Assembly (NCBI RefSeq): GCF_003385115.1
Contig: NZ_QUNI01000003.1
Location: 124,001-188,000 of the forward strand
Length of the DNA: 64,000 bases
Reading direction: 5' to 3'
From: Flavobacterium aquicola
GTDB lineage: Bacteria; Bacteroidota; Bacteroidia; Flavobacteriales; Flavobacteriaceae
Under the pieces are notes generated by a model. It was not told the DNA's origin, searched no databases, and was given only the letters and a program-made list of their open reading frames with translations. Each line of letters opens with the position of its first letter. Positions within the stretch are counted from its first letter, which is position 1. Position numbers and translations under genes: made by a program. Of this stretch, positions 44,008 to 52,883 are shown in pieces.

Positions 44008-44033
44008 AAAAGCCTCTCGATTGAGAGGCTTTT
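44008..44033 (-). terminator. Terminator after the universal stress gene
   Basis: AAAAGCCTCTC (44008-44018) pairs with GAGAGGCTTTT (44023-44033). It is the exact reverse complement of the core of the tRNA terminator, oriented for the minus-strand usp gene. Confidence 0.85.
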
Positions 44034-44050
44034 GTTTTGTATTACAAAGG

Positions 44051-44878
44051 TTATATTTTAAATGTCAGTACTGGTTTAGAAGAATGATTTACTAAATCTT
44101 CAGAAATACTTCCTGTAAAGAAATGACTCAATGCAGTTCTTCCATGAGTGCAGAAGGAAATTATGTCTCCGTTATTTTCATTTGAATAATTTATTATTCC
44201 TTTTTCAATATTGCTTTCGTTGTATATTTCAAAAGAATATTCTGGCATGTCAAATTCGGATACAAATTCGTTTACGATTTTATGTGCAGCTGAAGTGCTT
44301 TTGAAGCTGTTTGGCGTGCAGATCATTACTAGATTTAATTTTGATTCAAATAATTTAGAAAATTCCAGGACTTTCTTGAAAGGCTTTTTGATTTCGTTTG
44401 AAAAGTCAGAAGCGAAAATTAGATTTTTGGCTTTAAAGTTTTCTATTTTGTTTTTAATAACTAATACTGGGATTTCTGATTCTCTGACTACTTTTTCGGT
44501 ATTAGATCCAATAAAGATTTCATCTATGCCTGTTGATCCGTGAGAACCCATTATGATTAAATCGAAATCATTGTTTTGTTTGATGTAATTGTTGATTCCT
44601 TTAGAAGCACCATCCAATCGCACTATTTCAGTAACTTTAATTTCCGACAGATAAGGGCGAGTTTTTATGCTTTTTAGTGTTTCTTCTGCTTTGCGTTTAA
44701 AAAGCATGATCTCTGGTATGCTTGTTTCGTTTGATATTGCATCGTTCATGTGAGTAGGTAATTCTAACATGTGAATTAATACAATTTCGCTATTATTCTC
44801 TTTTGCAATTTGTGCTCCAACTTCTATGGCTTCGTCAGCATATTTTGAAAAATCAGTTGGGATAAGAATTTTTTTCAT
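44051..44878 (-). CDS. Tandem-domain universal stress protein
   Basis: The 275-residue protein has two Usp domains. Domain 1 (residues 1-140) starts KKILIPTDFSKYADEAIEVG and contains the ATP-binding signature GSHGSTGIDEIFIGSNTEKV followed by VPVLVIK-like EIPVLVIKN. Domain 2 (about 150-275) starts NLIFASDFSNEIKKPF and ends in CTHGRTALSHFFTGSISEDLVNHS, a looser G-x2-G pattern. Such fused UspA proteins are common in Bacteroidota and bind ATP or regulate stress survival. No operon partner is present. Confidence 0.93.
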   Translation of the reverse strand: MKKILIPTDFSKYADEAIEVGAQIAKENNSEIVLIHMLELPTHMNDAISNETSIPEIMLFKRKAEETLKSIKTRPYLSEIKVTEIVRLDGASKGINNYIKQNNDFDLIIMGSHGSTGIDEIFIGSNTEKVVRESEIPVLVIKNKIENFKAKNLIFASDFSNEIKKPFKKVLEFSKLFESKLNLVMICTPNSFKSTSAAHKIVNEFVSEFDMPEYSFEIYNESNIEKGIINYSNENNGDIISFCTHGRTALSHFFTGSISEDLVNHSSKPVLTFKI

Positions 44879-44954
44879 GGTAATTTGGGTTTGTTTAAAC
44901 TGTTTATTAATTATAGTTTAAAGATATATTTTTTTTTAATAGTAATCAATTTTT

Positions 44955-44980
44955 TGATTTATAAAAAAACACTATATTTG
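44955..44980 (+). promoter_or_regulatory. Promoter of the rimP-nusA-infB operon
   Basis: TTG (44955-44957) and TATATTTG (44973-44980), 15 nt apart. The -7 box is perfect; the transcript should begin near 44987, so the leader is about 55 nt. Confidence 0.7.
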
Positions 44981-45008
44981 CACCGTTATTTAGTAAAGTT
45001 TAAATAAT

Positions 45009-45034
45009 GAGGGGACTAATGTCCCCTCTTTTTA
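45009..45034 (+). terminator. Terminator-like leader hairpin before rimP
   Basis: GAGGGGAC (45009-45016), loop TAAT, GTCCCCTC (45021-45028), followed at once by TTTTTAT. The stem is perfect and G+C-rich and lies between the promoter and the rimP ATG at 45042, so it looks like an attenuator. Confidence 0.72.
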
Positions 45035-45041
45035 TAAAGAT

Positions 45042-45506
45042 ATGACATTTAAAGAGAAAGTAAAGCAAGTAGTAGAAGAGGCTCTTCTGGAAAAACCATC
45101 TGTTTTTTTAATTGACTTGACTGTAACGGATAGTTTTAAAATTATTATTGGGATTGATGGAGATAATGGAGTGGTTTTGCAAGACTGTATTGATTTAAGT
45201 CGTGCTGTTGAAGGAAATTTGGATAGAGAAGAGCAAGATTTCTCTTTAGAGGTAGCTTCGGTAGGAGTTGGTTCACCTCTAAAATTAGTTAGACAGTATA
45301 AAAAGAATATTGGCAGAACTTTAATTGTTAAAACCAATAGCGAAAATATTGAAGCAGAATTAGTTGAAGCTAATGATCTTTTTATAATTTTGTCTTGGAA
45401 AGCTAGAGAAGCCAAAAAAGTGGGTAAGGGAAAAGAGACGGTTCAAAAAGAATTGCAGCTACCTTACGCAGACATTAAAGAAGCAGTTGTTACAGTAACA
45501 TTTTAA
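45042..45506 (+). CDS. rimP: Ribosome maturation factor RimP
   Basis: RimP aids 30S assembly. The 154-residue protein has [60 protein letters not shown] and a C-terminal SH3-like part ([15 protein letters not shown]). It is the first gene of rimP-nusA-infB, 14 bp before nusA. A leader hairpin precedes it. Confidence 0.95.
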   Translation: MTFKEKVKQVVEEALLEKPSVFLIDLTVTDSFKIIIGIDGDNGVVLQDCIDLSRAVEGNLDREEQDFSLEVASVGVGSPLKLVRQYKKNIGRTLIVKTNSENIEAELVEANDLFIILSWKAREAKKVGKGKETVQKELQLPYADIKEAVVTVTF

Positions 45507-45520
45507 TTTAAAGAATTCGC

Positions 45521-46774
45521 ATGGAAAATTTAGCATTAATCGATTCATTTTCAGAGTTTAAAGATGATAAACTTATTGATCGTGTAACGCTTATGGCAAT
45601 TTTGGAAGATGTATTTAGAAATGCATTGAAGAAAAAATACGGTTCAGATGATAATTTTGACATCATCATAAATCCTGATAAAGGAGATATGGAGATCTGG
45701 AGAAGAAGAGTAATCGTTGCTGACGAGGATTTGGATTTTGAAAATGAGGAAATTACATTAACTGAAGCTAGAAAAATCGAAGCCGATTTCGAAATTGGTG
45801 AAGAAGTTTCAGAAGAGGTTAAATTGATAGATTTAGGAAGAAGAGCGATATTGGCTTTAAGACAAAACTTAATCTCAAAAATACACGAACACGATAATAC
45901 TAATCTTTACAAGCAATTTAAAGATATTATCGGAGATATTTATACTGCGGAAGTACATCATGTTCGTCCAAGAGTTGTAATTTTGGTGGATGATGACGGA
46001 AACGAAATTATTTTGCCAAAAGAAAAACAAATTCCTTCTGATTTCTTCCGTAAAGGAGATAACGTTAGAGGTATAATTGAAAGTGTTGAACTAAAAGGGA
46101 ACAAGCCTCAAATTATTATGTCTAGAACTTCAGATAAGTTCTTGGAGAAATTATTTGAACAAGAAATCCCAGAGGTTTTTGACGGTTTAATTATGGTTAA
46201 AAATGTAGTGAGAATTCCTGGTGAAAAAGCAAAAGTAGCTGTAGATTCTTATGATGATCGTATTGATCCAGTTGGAGCATGTGTTGGTATGAAAGGATCT
46301 CGTATTCACGGAATTGTTCGTGAATTAGGAAACGAAAATATCGACGTAATTAACTATACAAGCAACGTTCAATTGTATATTACCAGAGCGTTAAGTCCTG
46401 CTAAAGTTTCTTCTATCAAAATTAATGAAGAAGCAAAGAGAGCTGAAGTGTTTTTGAAATTGGAAGAAGTTTCTAAAGCAATCGGTAGAGGAGGTCATAA
46501 CATTCGTTTGGCTGGACAGTTAACAGGTTATGAATTAGATGTAATTCGTGAAGGTGATGTTGCAGGAACTACTGCTGATGATGATGATGTTGAATTAACC
46601 GAGTTTTCAGATGAAATCGAAGAGTGGGTTATTGAGGAATTTGCAAAAATTGGTTTAGATACTGCAAAAAGTATTTTAAAACACGACGTTGAAGACTTGG
46701 TTAGAAGAACAGATCTAGAAGAGGAAACGATTTTAGATGTAATAAGAATATTAAATGAAGAGTTTGATAGTTAA
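45521..46774 (+). CDS. nusA: Transcription termination/antitermination factor NusA
   Basis: NusA binds RNA polymerase and modulates pausing and termination. The 417-residue protein has the N-terminal RNAP-binding domain (MENLALIDSFSEFKDDKLID through about 125), an S1 domain (about 135-200, GDIYTAEVHHVRPRVVILVDDD), and two KH domains (ACVGMKGSRIHGIVRELGNENI and KAIGRGGHNIRLAGQLTGYELD). A short C-terminal helical region ends EEFDS. The long acidic repeats of proteobacterial NusA are absent, as usual in this phylum. Confidence 0.97.
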   Translation: MENLALIDSFSEFKDDKLIDRVTLMAILEDVFRNALKKKYGSDDNFDIIINPDKGDMEIWRRRVIVADEDLDFENEEITLTEARKIEADFEIGEEVSEEVKLIDLGRRAILALRQNLISKIHEHDNTNLYKQFKDIIGDIYTAEVHHVRPRVVILVDDDGNEIILPKEKQIPSDFFRKGDNVRGIIESVELKGNKPQIIMSRTSDKFLEKLFEQEIPEVFDGLIMVKNVVRIPGEKAKVAVDSYDDRIDPVGACVGMKGSRIHGIVRELGNENIDVINYTSNVQLYITRALSPAKVSSIKINEEAKRAEVFLKLEEVSKAIGRGGHNIRLAGQLTGYELDVIREGDVAGTTADDDDVELTEFSDEIEEWVIEEFAKIGLDTAKSILKHDVEDLVRRTDLEEETILDVIRILNEEFDS

Positions 46775-46864
46775 CAGGCTGTTAATTCCTCATATAAAAT
46801 AAATTTCTATTTTTAATGTAAAGTAAAAATGGAACAACGAATAAGGTAAAAATAAAAAGATTTT

Positions 46865-49774
46865 ATGTCTGAAGAGAGAATTATTAGAATAAACAAGGTT
46901 TTAAGGGAATTAAATATTTCGTTAGAAAGAGCTGTAGATTATCTTAAGGATAAGGGAATTGCTATTGATGCAAATCCAAATGCTAAAATTTCTGACAATG
47001 AATTTAATATCCTACAAAGTCAGTTTGCAGGCGACAAGGGGAATAAGGAAGCTTCTAAAGAAGTTGGTGAGGAGAAAAGAAAAGAAAAAGAAGCGTTGCG
47101 TATTGAGCGTGAAAAAGAAGTTGAAGATAAACGCAAACTAGAAGAAGAGCGTTTGAAACAACAAGAAGTAATTAAAGCCAGAGCTACATTGTCTGGACCG
47201 GTTCAAGTTGGTAAAATTGATCTTAATCCTAAAAAAGCCACTCCTGCACCTGAACCTGTTGTTGCTGAAAAAGTAATTGCTCCTGTAGAGGTAACTTCAA
47301 ACGAAACGCCTGTTGTTAAAGAAGAAGTTAAGAAAGAAACTGAGCCTGTTGTAAAAGTTGAAGTTCCGATAGAAAGCAAAAAAGAGGTTCCTGTTTCTAA
47401 AGACAATGAGGTTAAAGATAAACCGAAGTTTAAAGAAGTTAAGAATGATGTTAAACAACCGGAAGCTGTTATTGAGAAAAAGGCAGACGATTCTGTAAAT
47501 GAATCTCCAGTTGAGGAATCTATAACTACTCAATACCAAAAACTTTCCGGTGCAACCTTAACTGGTCAGGTTATTGATTTGTCTCAATTTAATAAACCTA
47601 AGAAGAAAAAGGAAGATCCGAAAATTACGCCTAACAAACCTGGTGCTACTGGAGTACCTGGTGCAGGTAATGCTAATAAAAATAAGCGCAAGAGAATTGC
47701 TCCGAAACCAGGAGCGCCAAAACCTCCTGCAACTCCTGGTGTTCCTGGGGCACCAAATCCTAACAAAATTACTCCAAATACTGGAGGTGGCGGTTTTAAT
47801 GCGAATAGAAGCGCAAGGCCTGGTTTTGTAAAAGGGAATAGACCTGCAATTGTTGCAAAGGTTGAGCCTACAGAAGAAGAAGTTAAAAATCAAATTCGTG
47901 AAACTTTAGAGAAACTTCAAGGTAAAGGAGGTAAATCTAAAGCTGCAAAATATAGAAGAGATAAAAGAGATACGCACCGTCAGAAATCTGATGATGAGCA
48001 AAGAGCTTTAGATGAAGGAAGTAAAACTATTAAAGTTACTGAATTTGTTACTGTAGGTGAAATTGCAATCATGATGGATGTGCAAATTACAAAAGTGATT
48101 GGAACTTGTATGTCTCTTGGAATCATGGTTACTCAAAATCAGCGTTTGGATGCAGAAACATTAACAATTGTTGCAGATGAATTTGGATATGAAGTAGAAT
48201 TCATTACCGTTGATATTGAAGAGGCGATTCAGGTTGTTGAGGATAAAGAAGAAGATCTAGTTTTCAGAGCGCCGATTGTAACTGTAATGGGTCACGTGGA
48301 TCACGGTAAAACATCTTTACTGGATTATATTCGTAAAGAGAATGTTATCGCTGGAGAATCTGGAGGAATTACACAGCACATTGGTGCCTATGGAGTAACA
48401 TTGGATAACGGTCAAAAAATTGCATTCCTTGATACACCGGGTCACGAAGCCTTTACGGCGATGCGTGCTCGTGGTGCTCAAGTTACAGATATCGCTATTA
48501 TTGTTGTTGCAGCGGATGATGATATTATGCCACAAACCAAAGAAGCTATTTCTCACGCACAAGCTGCTAATGTGCCAATTATATTTGCTATCAATAAAAT
48601 TGATAAACCAAATGCTAATGTTGAGAAAATTAAAGAGCGTTTGGCAGGTATGAATTTGCTTGTAGAAGATTGGGGTGGAAAAATCCAATCACATGATATC
48701 TCTGCAAAAGTTGGGACAGGTGTAAAAGATTTATTGGAAAAAGTGTTATTAGAAGCTGAAATTTTAGATTTGAAAGCGAATCCAAATAAAGCAGCCCAAG
48801 GAACGGTTGTAGAAGCATTTTTGGATAAAGGAAAAGGATATGTGTCTACGATATTAGTGCAACACGGGACATTGAAAGTTGGAGATTACATGTTGGCAGG
48901 AAAACATCATGGTAAAATTAAAGCCATGCATGATGAAAGAGGAAATATTGTGAAAGAAGCTGGACCTTCAACTCCGGTATCTGTATTAGGATTAGATGGT
49001 GCTGCTACTGCGGGTGACAAGTTTAATGTTTTTGAAGACGAAAAAGAAGCAAAACAAATTGCGGCTAAGCGTTCTCAATTAATGCGTGAACAATCTGTTC
49101 GTACACAACGACACATTACCCTAGATGAAATTGGACGTCGAATTGCTTTAGGTCAATTTAAAGAATTAAATATTATCCTTAAAGGAGACGTGGATGGTTC
49201 TGTTGAAGCTTTATCTGATTCGTTCTCTAAATTATCTACTGAAGAAATTCAAATTAATATCATTCATAAAGGAGTTGGAGCGATTACTGAAACTGATGTT
49301 ATGTTAGCTTCTGCTTCAGATGCAATTATTATCGGATTTAATGTTCGTCCTGCAGGTAATGCGAGACAGCTGGCTGATAAAGAAGAAATTGATATCCGTT
49401 ACTACTCTATTATTTATGCGGCTATCGATGACTTGAAAGATGCAATGGAAGGAATGTTAGCTCCTGAGATGAAAGAAGAAGTTCTTGGTACTGCAGAAAT
49501 TAGAGAGATATTCAAAATTTCTAAAGTTGGTTCTATCGCTGGTTGTATGGTTATGGATGGTAAAATTGCCAAAAATGCTAAAATCAGAATTATTAGAGAT
49601 GGAGTTGTTGTGTTTACTGGAGAACTTCTTGCATTGAAACGTTTTAAAGACGATGTGAAAGAAGTTGCTAAAGGATACGATTGCGGTATTCAGATAAAAG
49701 GATATAATGACATCGAAGAAAGGGATGTTATTGAAGCTTATCATGAAGTTGCCATCAAAAAGAAATTGAAATAA
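46865..49774 (+). CDS. infB: Translation initiation factor IF-2
   Basis: IF-2 is the GTPase that positions initiator tRNA. The 969-residue protein has the IF2_N helical start ([22 protein letters not shown]), then a long low-complexity Lys/Glu/Pro/Gly linker (about 65-345). A second N domain ([19 protein letters not shown], about 395-450) follows. The G domain has [18 protein letters not shown] (G1), [12 protein letters not shown] (G2), [10 protein letters not shown] (G3), [11 protein letters not shown] (G4). Domains II-IV follow, ending [16 protein letters not shown]. It is the last gene of the operon and has a terminator at 49795. Confidence 0.98.
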   Translation: MSEERIIRINKVLRELNISLERAVDYLKDKGIAIDANPNAKISDNEFNILQSQFAGDKGNKEASKEVGEEKRKEKEALRIEREKEVEDKRKLEEERLKQQEVIKARATLSGPVQVGKIDLNPKKATPAPEPVVAEKVIAPVEVTSNETPVVKEEVKKETEPVVKVEVPIESKKEVPVSKDNEVKDKPKFKEVKNDVKQPEAVIEKKADDSVNESPVEESITTQYQKLSGATLTGQVIDLSQFNKPKKKKEDPKITPNKPGATGVPGAGNANKNKRKRIAPKPGAPKPPATPGVPGAPNPNKITPNTGGGGFNANRSARPGFVKGNRPAIVAKVEPTEEEVKNQIRETLEKLQGKGGKSKAAKYRRDKRDTHRQKSDDEQRALDEGSKTIKVTEFVTVGEIAIMMDVQITKVIGTCMSLGIMVTQNQRLDAETLTIVADEFGYEVEFITVDIEEAIQVVEDKEEDLVFRAPIVTVMGHVDHGKTSLLDYIRKENVIAGESGGITQHIGAYGVTLDNGQKIAFLDTPGHEAFTAMRARGAQVTDIAIIVVAADDDIMPQTKEAISHAQAANVPIIFAINKIDKPNANVEKIKERLAGMNLLVEDWGGKIQSHDISAKVGTGVKDLLEKVLLEAEILDLKANPNKAAQGTVVEAFLDKGKGYVSTILVQHGTLKVGDYMLAGKHHGKIKAMHDERGNIVKEAGPSTPVSVLGLDGAATAGDKFNVFEDEKEAKQIAAKRSQLMREQSVRTQRHITLDEIGRRIALGQFKELNIILKGDVDGSVEALSDSFSKLSTEEIQINIIHKGVGAITETDVMLASASDAIIIGFNVRPAGNARQLADKEEIDIRYYSIIYAAIDDLKDAMEGMLAPEMKEEVLGTAEIREIFKISKVGSIAGCMVMDGKIAKNAKIRIIRDGVVVFTGELLALKRFKDDVKEVAKGYDCGIQIKGYNDIEERDVIEAYHEVAIKKKLK

Positions 49775-49794
49775 TAATCAGTTTATATAATTTA

Positions 49795-49820
49795 AAATCC
49801 CAATTCGTTGGGATTTTTTT
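49795..49820 (+). terminator. Terminator of the rimP-nusA-infB operon
   Basis: AAATCCCAA (49795-49803), loop TTCG, TTGGGATTT (49808-49816), then T's. A stable tetraloop hairpin. Confidence 0.88.
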
Positions 49821-50063
49821 GTTTATAATCTGAACTAGATCGTTAATTTTTTTGAGGCGAATAACAAGATGCTTTTATGAATCGAGTTTCCTGATATATG
49901 TTACGATTTCTTTGCGAAAGCTGCGATGAATTTTGTTCACTTAAAAAATGTGAATTTGCAAAAGATTGGTGGCTAAGGGTAGGTGTATTGTTTCTTTGTG
50001 ATTATTTGTAACTGTACTCCCGTCTAGATTAAAAGTTTAATAATTTAAAATGATTTTTTTATA
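49821..50063. other. Spacer between infB and mtnN
   Basis: About 240 bp. I see no ORF, repeat or recognisable promoter, apart from A/T-rich sequence in front of the mtnN start. Confidence 0.4.
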
Positions 50064-50822
50064 ATGAAAGAAAAACGAATTGGAATACTGGGTGCAATGC
50101 CCGAAGAAATAAATGGAGTTGTTTCCCTGCTAAAAGATAAAAAAGAAATAGTAAAAGGAATGCGGACCTATTATACAGGGACAATCAATAATGTTGAGGC
50201 TGTAGTAGTGTTTTCCCGTTGGGGTAAAGTGGCTTCTGCAACTACGGTAACTCATTTAATTGTTGAATTTGGTATTACTGAATTAATTTTTACTGGAGTT
50301 GCGGGAGCAATTAGTAAAGATCTTAATATTGGTGATATTGTTATTGCAAATAGTCTGGTGCAGCATGATTTGGATGCTCGGCCAATTATGAAACGATTTG
50401 AAATTCCGCTCCTAGGTATAACAGAGCTCTATCCTCCAAAAGAAGTTTTGGATAACACAATTGTAAGGATTGGTGAGTTAGTTGAAAATGGAAATCTGAT
50501 TAATCTGCTTTCTTTAATACAACAGGAAAAATTTTCATTGACAAGTCAAAAAGTAATGATCGGGAAAATTGCAAGCGGTGATCAATTTTTTTCCAGTAAT
50601 CTTGAAAAAGAAAATATTTTAGCTGTCCTTCCAGATGTTTTATGTGTAGAGATGGAAGGAGCAGCTGTGGCTCAGGTGTGTTTTGAGTATGGTATACCTT
50701 TTGTAATTATCCGCACTATTTCTGATGCTGCAAATGAGAATTCTGTAATAGATTTCAATGAGTTTATATCGCAGGTCGCTTCTAAATTTGGTTTGGAAAT
50801 CATTAAAAAACTTACAAAATAA
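50064..50822 (+). CDS. mtnN: 5'-methylthioadenosine/S-adenosylhomocysteine nucleosidase
   Basis: It hydrolyses MTA and SAH to free adenine, recycling methylation by-products. The 252-residue PNP/UDP family protein has IGILGAMPEEINGVVSLL, VFSRWGKVASATTVTHLI, FTGVAGAISKDLNIGDIVI, KIASGDQFF, the active-site CVEMEGAAVAQVCFEYGIPF with the ribose-binding Glu, and IRTISDAAN with the catalytic Asp. It is slightly longer than the 230-residue enterobacterial enzyme, through an insertion in the middle (about 130-160). It converges on the SPOR gene. Confidence 0.94.
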   Translation: MKEKRIGILGAMPEEINGVVSLLKDKKEIVKGMRTYYTGTINNVEAVVVFSRWGKVASATTVTHLIVEFGITELIFTGVAGAISKDLNIGDIVIANSLVQHDLDARPIMKRFEIPLLGITELYPPKEVLDNTIVRIGELVENGNLINLLSLIQQEKFSLTSQKVMIGKIASGDQFFSSNLEKENILAVLPDVLCVEMEGAAVAQVCFEYGIPFVIIRTISDAANENSVIDFNEFISQVASKFGLEIIKKLTK

Positions 50823-50855
50823 GAATGGCTTTAAGTGTTGCTTATTGCTTAAAAT

Positions 50856-51245
50856 CTATTTGCTGGGCTTTATTAAAAAAACGTTTTTATATCTTTTTTT
50901 AATATCAACAAGATTGCGTTCTGCTTCCATTCTAGTTCTGAAATTTCCAACCCAAACTTTATAATTAGGTGTGTTGAAAATAATAGTTCCGTCAAGGTTT
51001 TTGAATTCTTGTTTGAATTCAGATAAAGTTTTTTTTGCAGTTTCGCTTACTCCATTGAAAATTTGAATTTTGTATCGATCGTTATAGGATAAATTAGGGT
51101 TCGATTTTCTTTTTTCTGTCAGTAATTGTTCGAATTTTTGATCCTGATTTAGTGTTAAATTCGAATTTTGGGCTACAGTTTTCATAGCAGTGCTGCAAAA
51201 TAAAACTGCTGATAATAATGGTAGGGCTGGTCTTAAAAATCTCAT
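50856..51245 (-). CDS. Exported SPOR-domain protein
   Basis: The 129-residue protein has an N-terminal signal peptide (MRFLRPALPLLSAVLFCSTA). A C-terminal SPOR-like domain (about 55-129) follows: DRYKIQIFNGVSETAKKTL, GTIIFNTPNYKVWVGNFRTR and EAERNLVDIKKRYKNVFLI. SPOR domains bind denuded septal peptidoglycan, so a role in the envelope or division is likely. The -7 element TACTTTTG lies at 51272-51265 (minus strand), 20 bp upstream. Confidence 0.85.
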   Translation of the reverse strand: MRFLRPALPLLSAVLFCSTAMKTVAQNSNLTLNQDQKFEQLLTEKRKSNPNLSYNDRYKIQIFNGVSETAKKTLSEFKQEFKNLDGTIIFNTPNYKVWVGNFRTRMEAERNLVDIKKRYKNVFLIKPSK

Positions 51246-51264
51246 AATCTGATTATTTATTTTA

Positions 51265-51272
51265 CAAAAGTA
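51265..51272 (-). promoter_or_regulatory. -7 element of the SPOR gene
   Basis: TACTTTTG on the minus strand, 20 bp before the ATG; no clear -33 TTG. Confidence 0.45.
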
Positions 51273-51347
51273 ACATTTTAACAGGAAATTGAAATTACAT
51301 TTCTTATTTAGATTTGATATAAATTATAATTAAGATTATTTTAAGGT

Positions 51348-51377
51348 TTTGAGAATAGTTCTTAAGTCGTATTTTTG
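51348..51377 (+). promoter_or_regulatory. Promoter of the act-cox operon
   Basis: TTTG (51348-51351), 18 nt, TATTTTTG (51370-51377), with the ActA start 88 bp downstream. A good Bacteroidota match heading the 11-kb respiratory operon. Confidence 0.7.
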
Positions 51378-51464
51378 TCGCAGTTTTTAAAATAAGGAGG
51401 GTTTCGTCTTCTAGTTTATTTGACAATAAGCGAACAATTTTTAGTAGATAATCAATATATTAAT

Positions 51465-52799
51465 ATGAAAAAGGTGGGTAACCATAATTCGAATTCAAGG
51501 AAATTATTTTTAAGCTTAGCATTAATGTTGAGTATTTCCGTAGCTTCATTTGCTCAGGATGCAGCTCCAGCGGCTGCGGATGCTACAGCAGCTCCAGCAG
51601 CGAGTTCTGGAGGTGATGCGGCAAAAGGTAAAGAACTTTTTAACACCAATTGTGCTGCATGTCACAAGCTTGATGCTAAATCAACTGGTCCTGCTTTAAG
51701 AGGTATATCTGCTAAACATGATATGGCTTGGATTTACAAGTGGGTTCATAATAGTGGAGATTTAATTAAATCTGGTGATGCTGCTGCTGTTAAAGTTTTT
51801 GAAGAAAACAATAAAGTTCCAATGACTCCATTTCCTCAGTTGTCCGAAGGAGATATTGATAATATTATAGCTTATACTTCTGAGCCAAAGGCAGAAGCTG
51901 CGGCTGCTCCAGCTGGTGGTGCTGCAACTGTTGCTGTTGGTGCTTCTCAAGAAGATGGTGTTTCTAATAATGTTATTTTAGGTGCATTGTCATTAGTGAT
52001 GGCAATACTTATTGTAATGTTGGTTTTGGTAAACAAAGTACTGCGTAAAGTAGCTGCTGCAAATGGTATTGAAGTTGCTAAAAAAGAGCCGACATTGCCA
52101 ATTTGGAAAGCTTTTGTGAAAAATCAATTTTTAGTTCTGGTATCGGCAATATTTATGCTGCTTGCAGGGGCTTATTTAGTGTATGGCTTTTTGATGCAGG
52201 TTGGTGTAGATCAGGATTATCAGCCTATTCAGCCAATTCACTACTCTCATAAAATTCATGCTGGTGACAATGAGATTAACTGTAAATATTGTCACTCTGC
52301 TTCTCGTGTAAGCAAGACTGCTGGTATTCCTTCGTTGAATGTTTGTATGAACTGTCATAAAAGTATCAGTGAAGTTGCTGAAACTACTGCGACTCCAGAA
52401 TACAGCAAAGCTTTTTACGATGCTCAAATTCAAAAACTATACAAAGCTGTTGGCTGGGATGCAGGTACGCAGTCTTATACTGGAAAAACTGAACCTGTGA
52501 AATGGGTTCGTATCCACAACTTACCTGATTTTGTTTACTTTAATCACTCTCAGCACGTTACTGTAGCTGGTATTGAATGTCAAACTTGTCACGGTCCTGT
52601 TCAGGAATTTGAAATAATGAAACAGTTCTCTCCATTAACAATGGGATGGTGTGTTAATTGCCACAGAAAAACTGATGTTAAAATGGAAGGTAATGAGTAT
52701 TACAAAAAAATACATGAAGAACTTTCTAAAAAGTATGGTGTCGACAAGCTTACAGCTGCGCAGATGGGTGGTTTAGAGTGTGGTAAATGTCACTATTAA
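51465..52799 (+). CDS. actA: Alternative Complex III subunit ActA, multiheme cytochrome c
   Basis: It carries electrons within the quinol:cytochrome c oxidoreductase. Start ATG 51465 (MKKVGNHNS) precedes a signal peptide ending SVASFAQ; the TTG at 51420 is rejected. A mono-heme domain (about 50-140) has CAACH with distal Met in VPMTPFPQL. An Ala/Gly linker and a membrane helix (about 168-188 and 212-234) follow. The five-heme part has CKYCH, CMNCH, CQTCH, CVNCH and CGKCH, so six CxxCH in all over 444 residues. Pentaheme ActA is the classical form; the N-terminal mono-heme is an addition here. Confidence 0.92.
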   Translation: MKKVGNHNSNSRKLFLSLALMLSISVASFAQDAAPAAADATAAPAASSGGDAAKGKELFNTNCAACHKLDAKSTGPALRGISAKHDMAWIYKWVHNSGDLIKSGDAAAVKVFEENNKVPMTPFPQLSEGDIDNIIAYTSEPKAEAAAAPAGGAATVAVGASQEDGVSNNVILGALSLVMAILIVMLVLVNKVLRKVAAANGIEVAKKEPTLPIWKAFVKNQFLVLVSAIFMLLAGAYLVYGFLMQVGVDQDYQPIQPIHYSHKIHAGDNEINCKYCHSASRVSKTAGIPSLNVCMNCHKSISEVAETTATPEYSKAFYDAQIQKLYKAVGWDAGTQSYTGKTEPVKWVRIHNLPDFVYFNHSQHVTVAGIECQTCHGPVQEFEIMKQFSPLTMGWCVNCHRKTDVKMEGNEYYKKIHEELSKKYGVDKLTAAQMGGLECGKCHY

Positions 52800-52883
52800 G
52801 AATTTAATTGTATCACGTAAAAGTGATTGAAATTAAAGGAAAGAGCAAAAAAGAAATTATTAAGATTAATATTTATATATAAT

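Noticed and set aside
47558..47893. Antisense and alternate-frame ORFs within infB
   Set aside because: They overlap the low-complexity IF-2 linker, whose biased codons open other frames by chance. The same applies to antisense ORFs in polA, thiC and rpsB.
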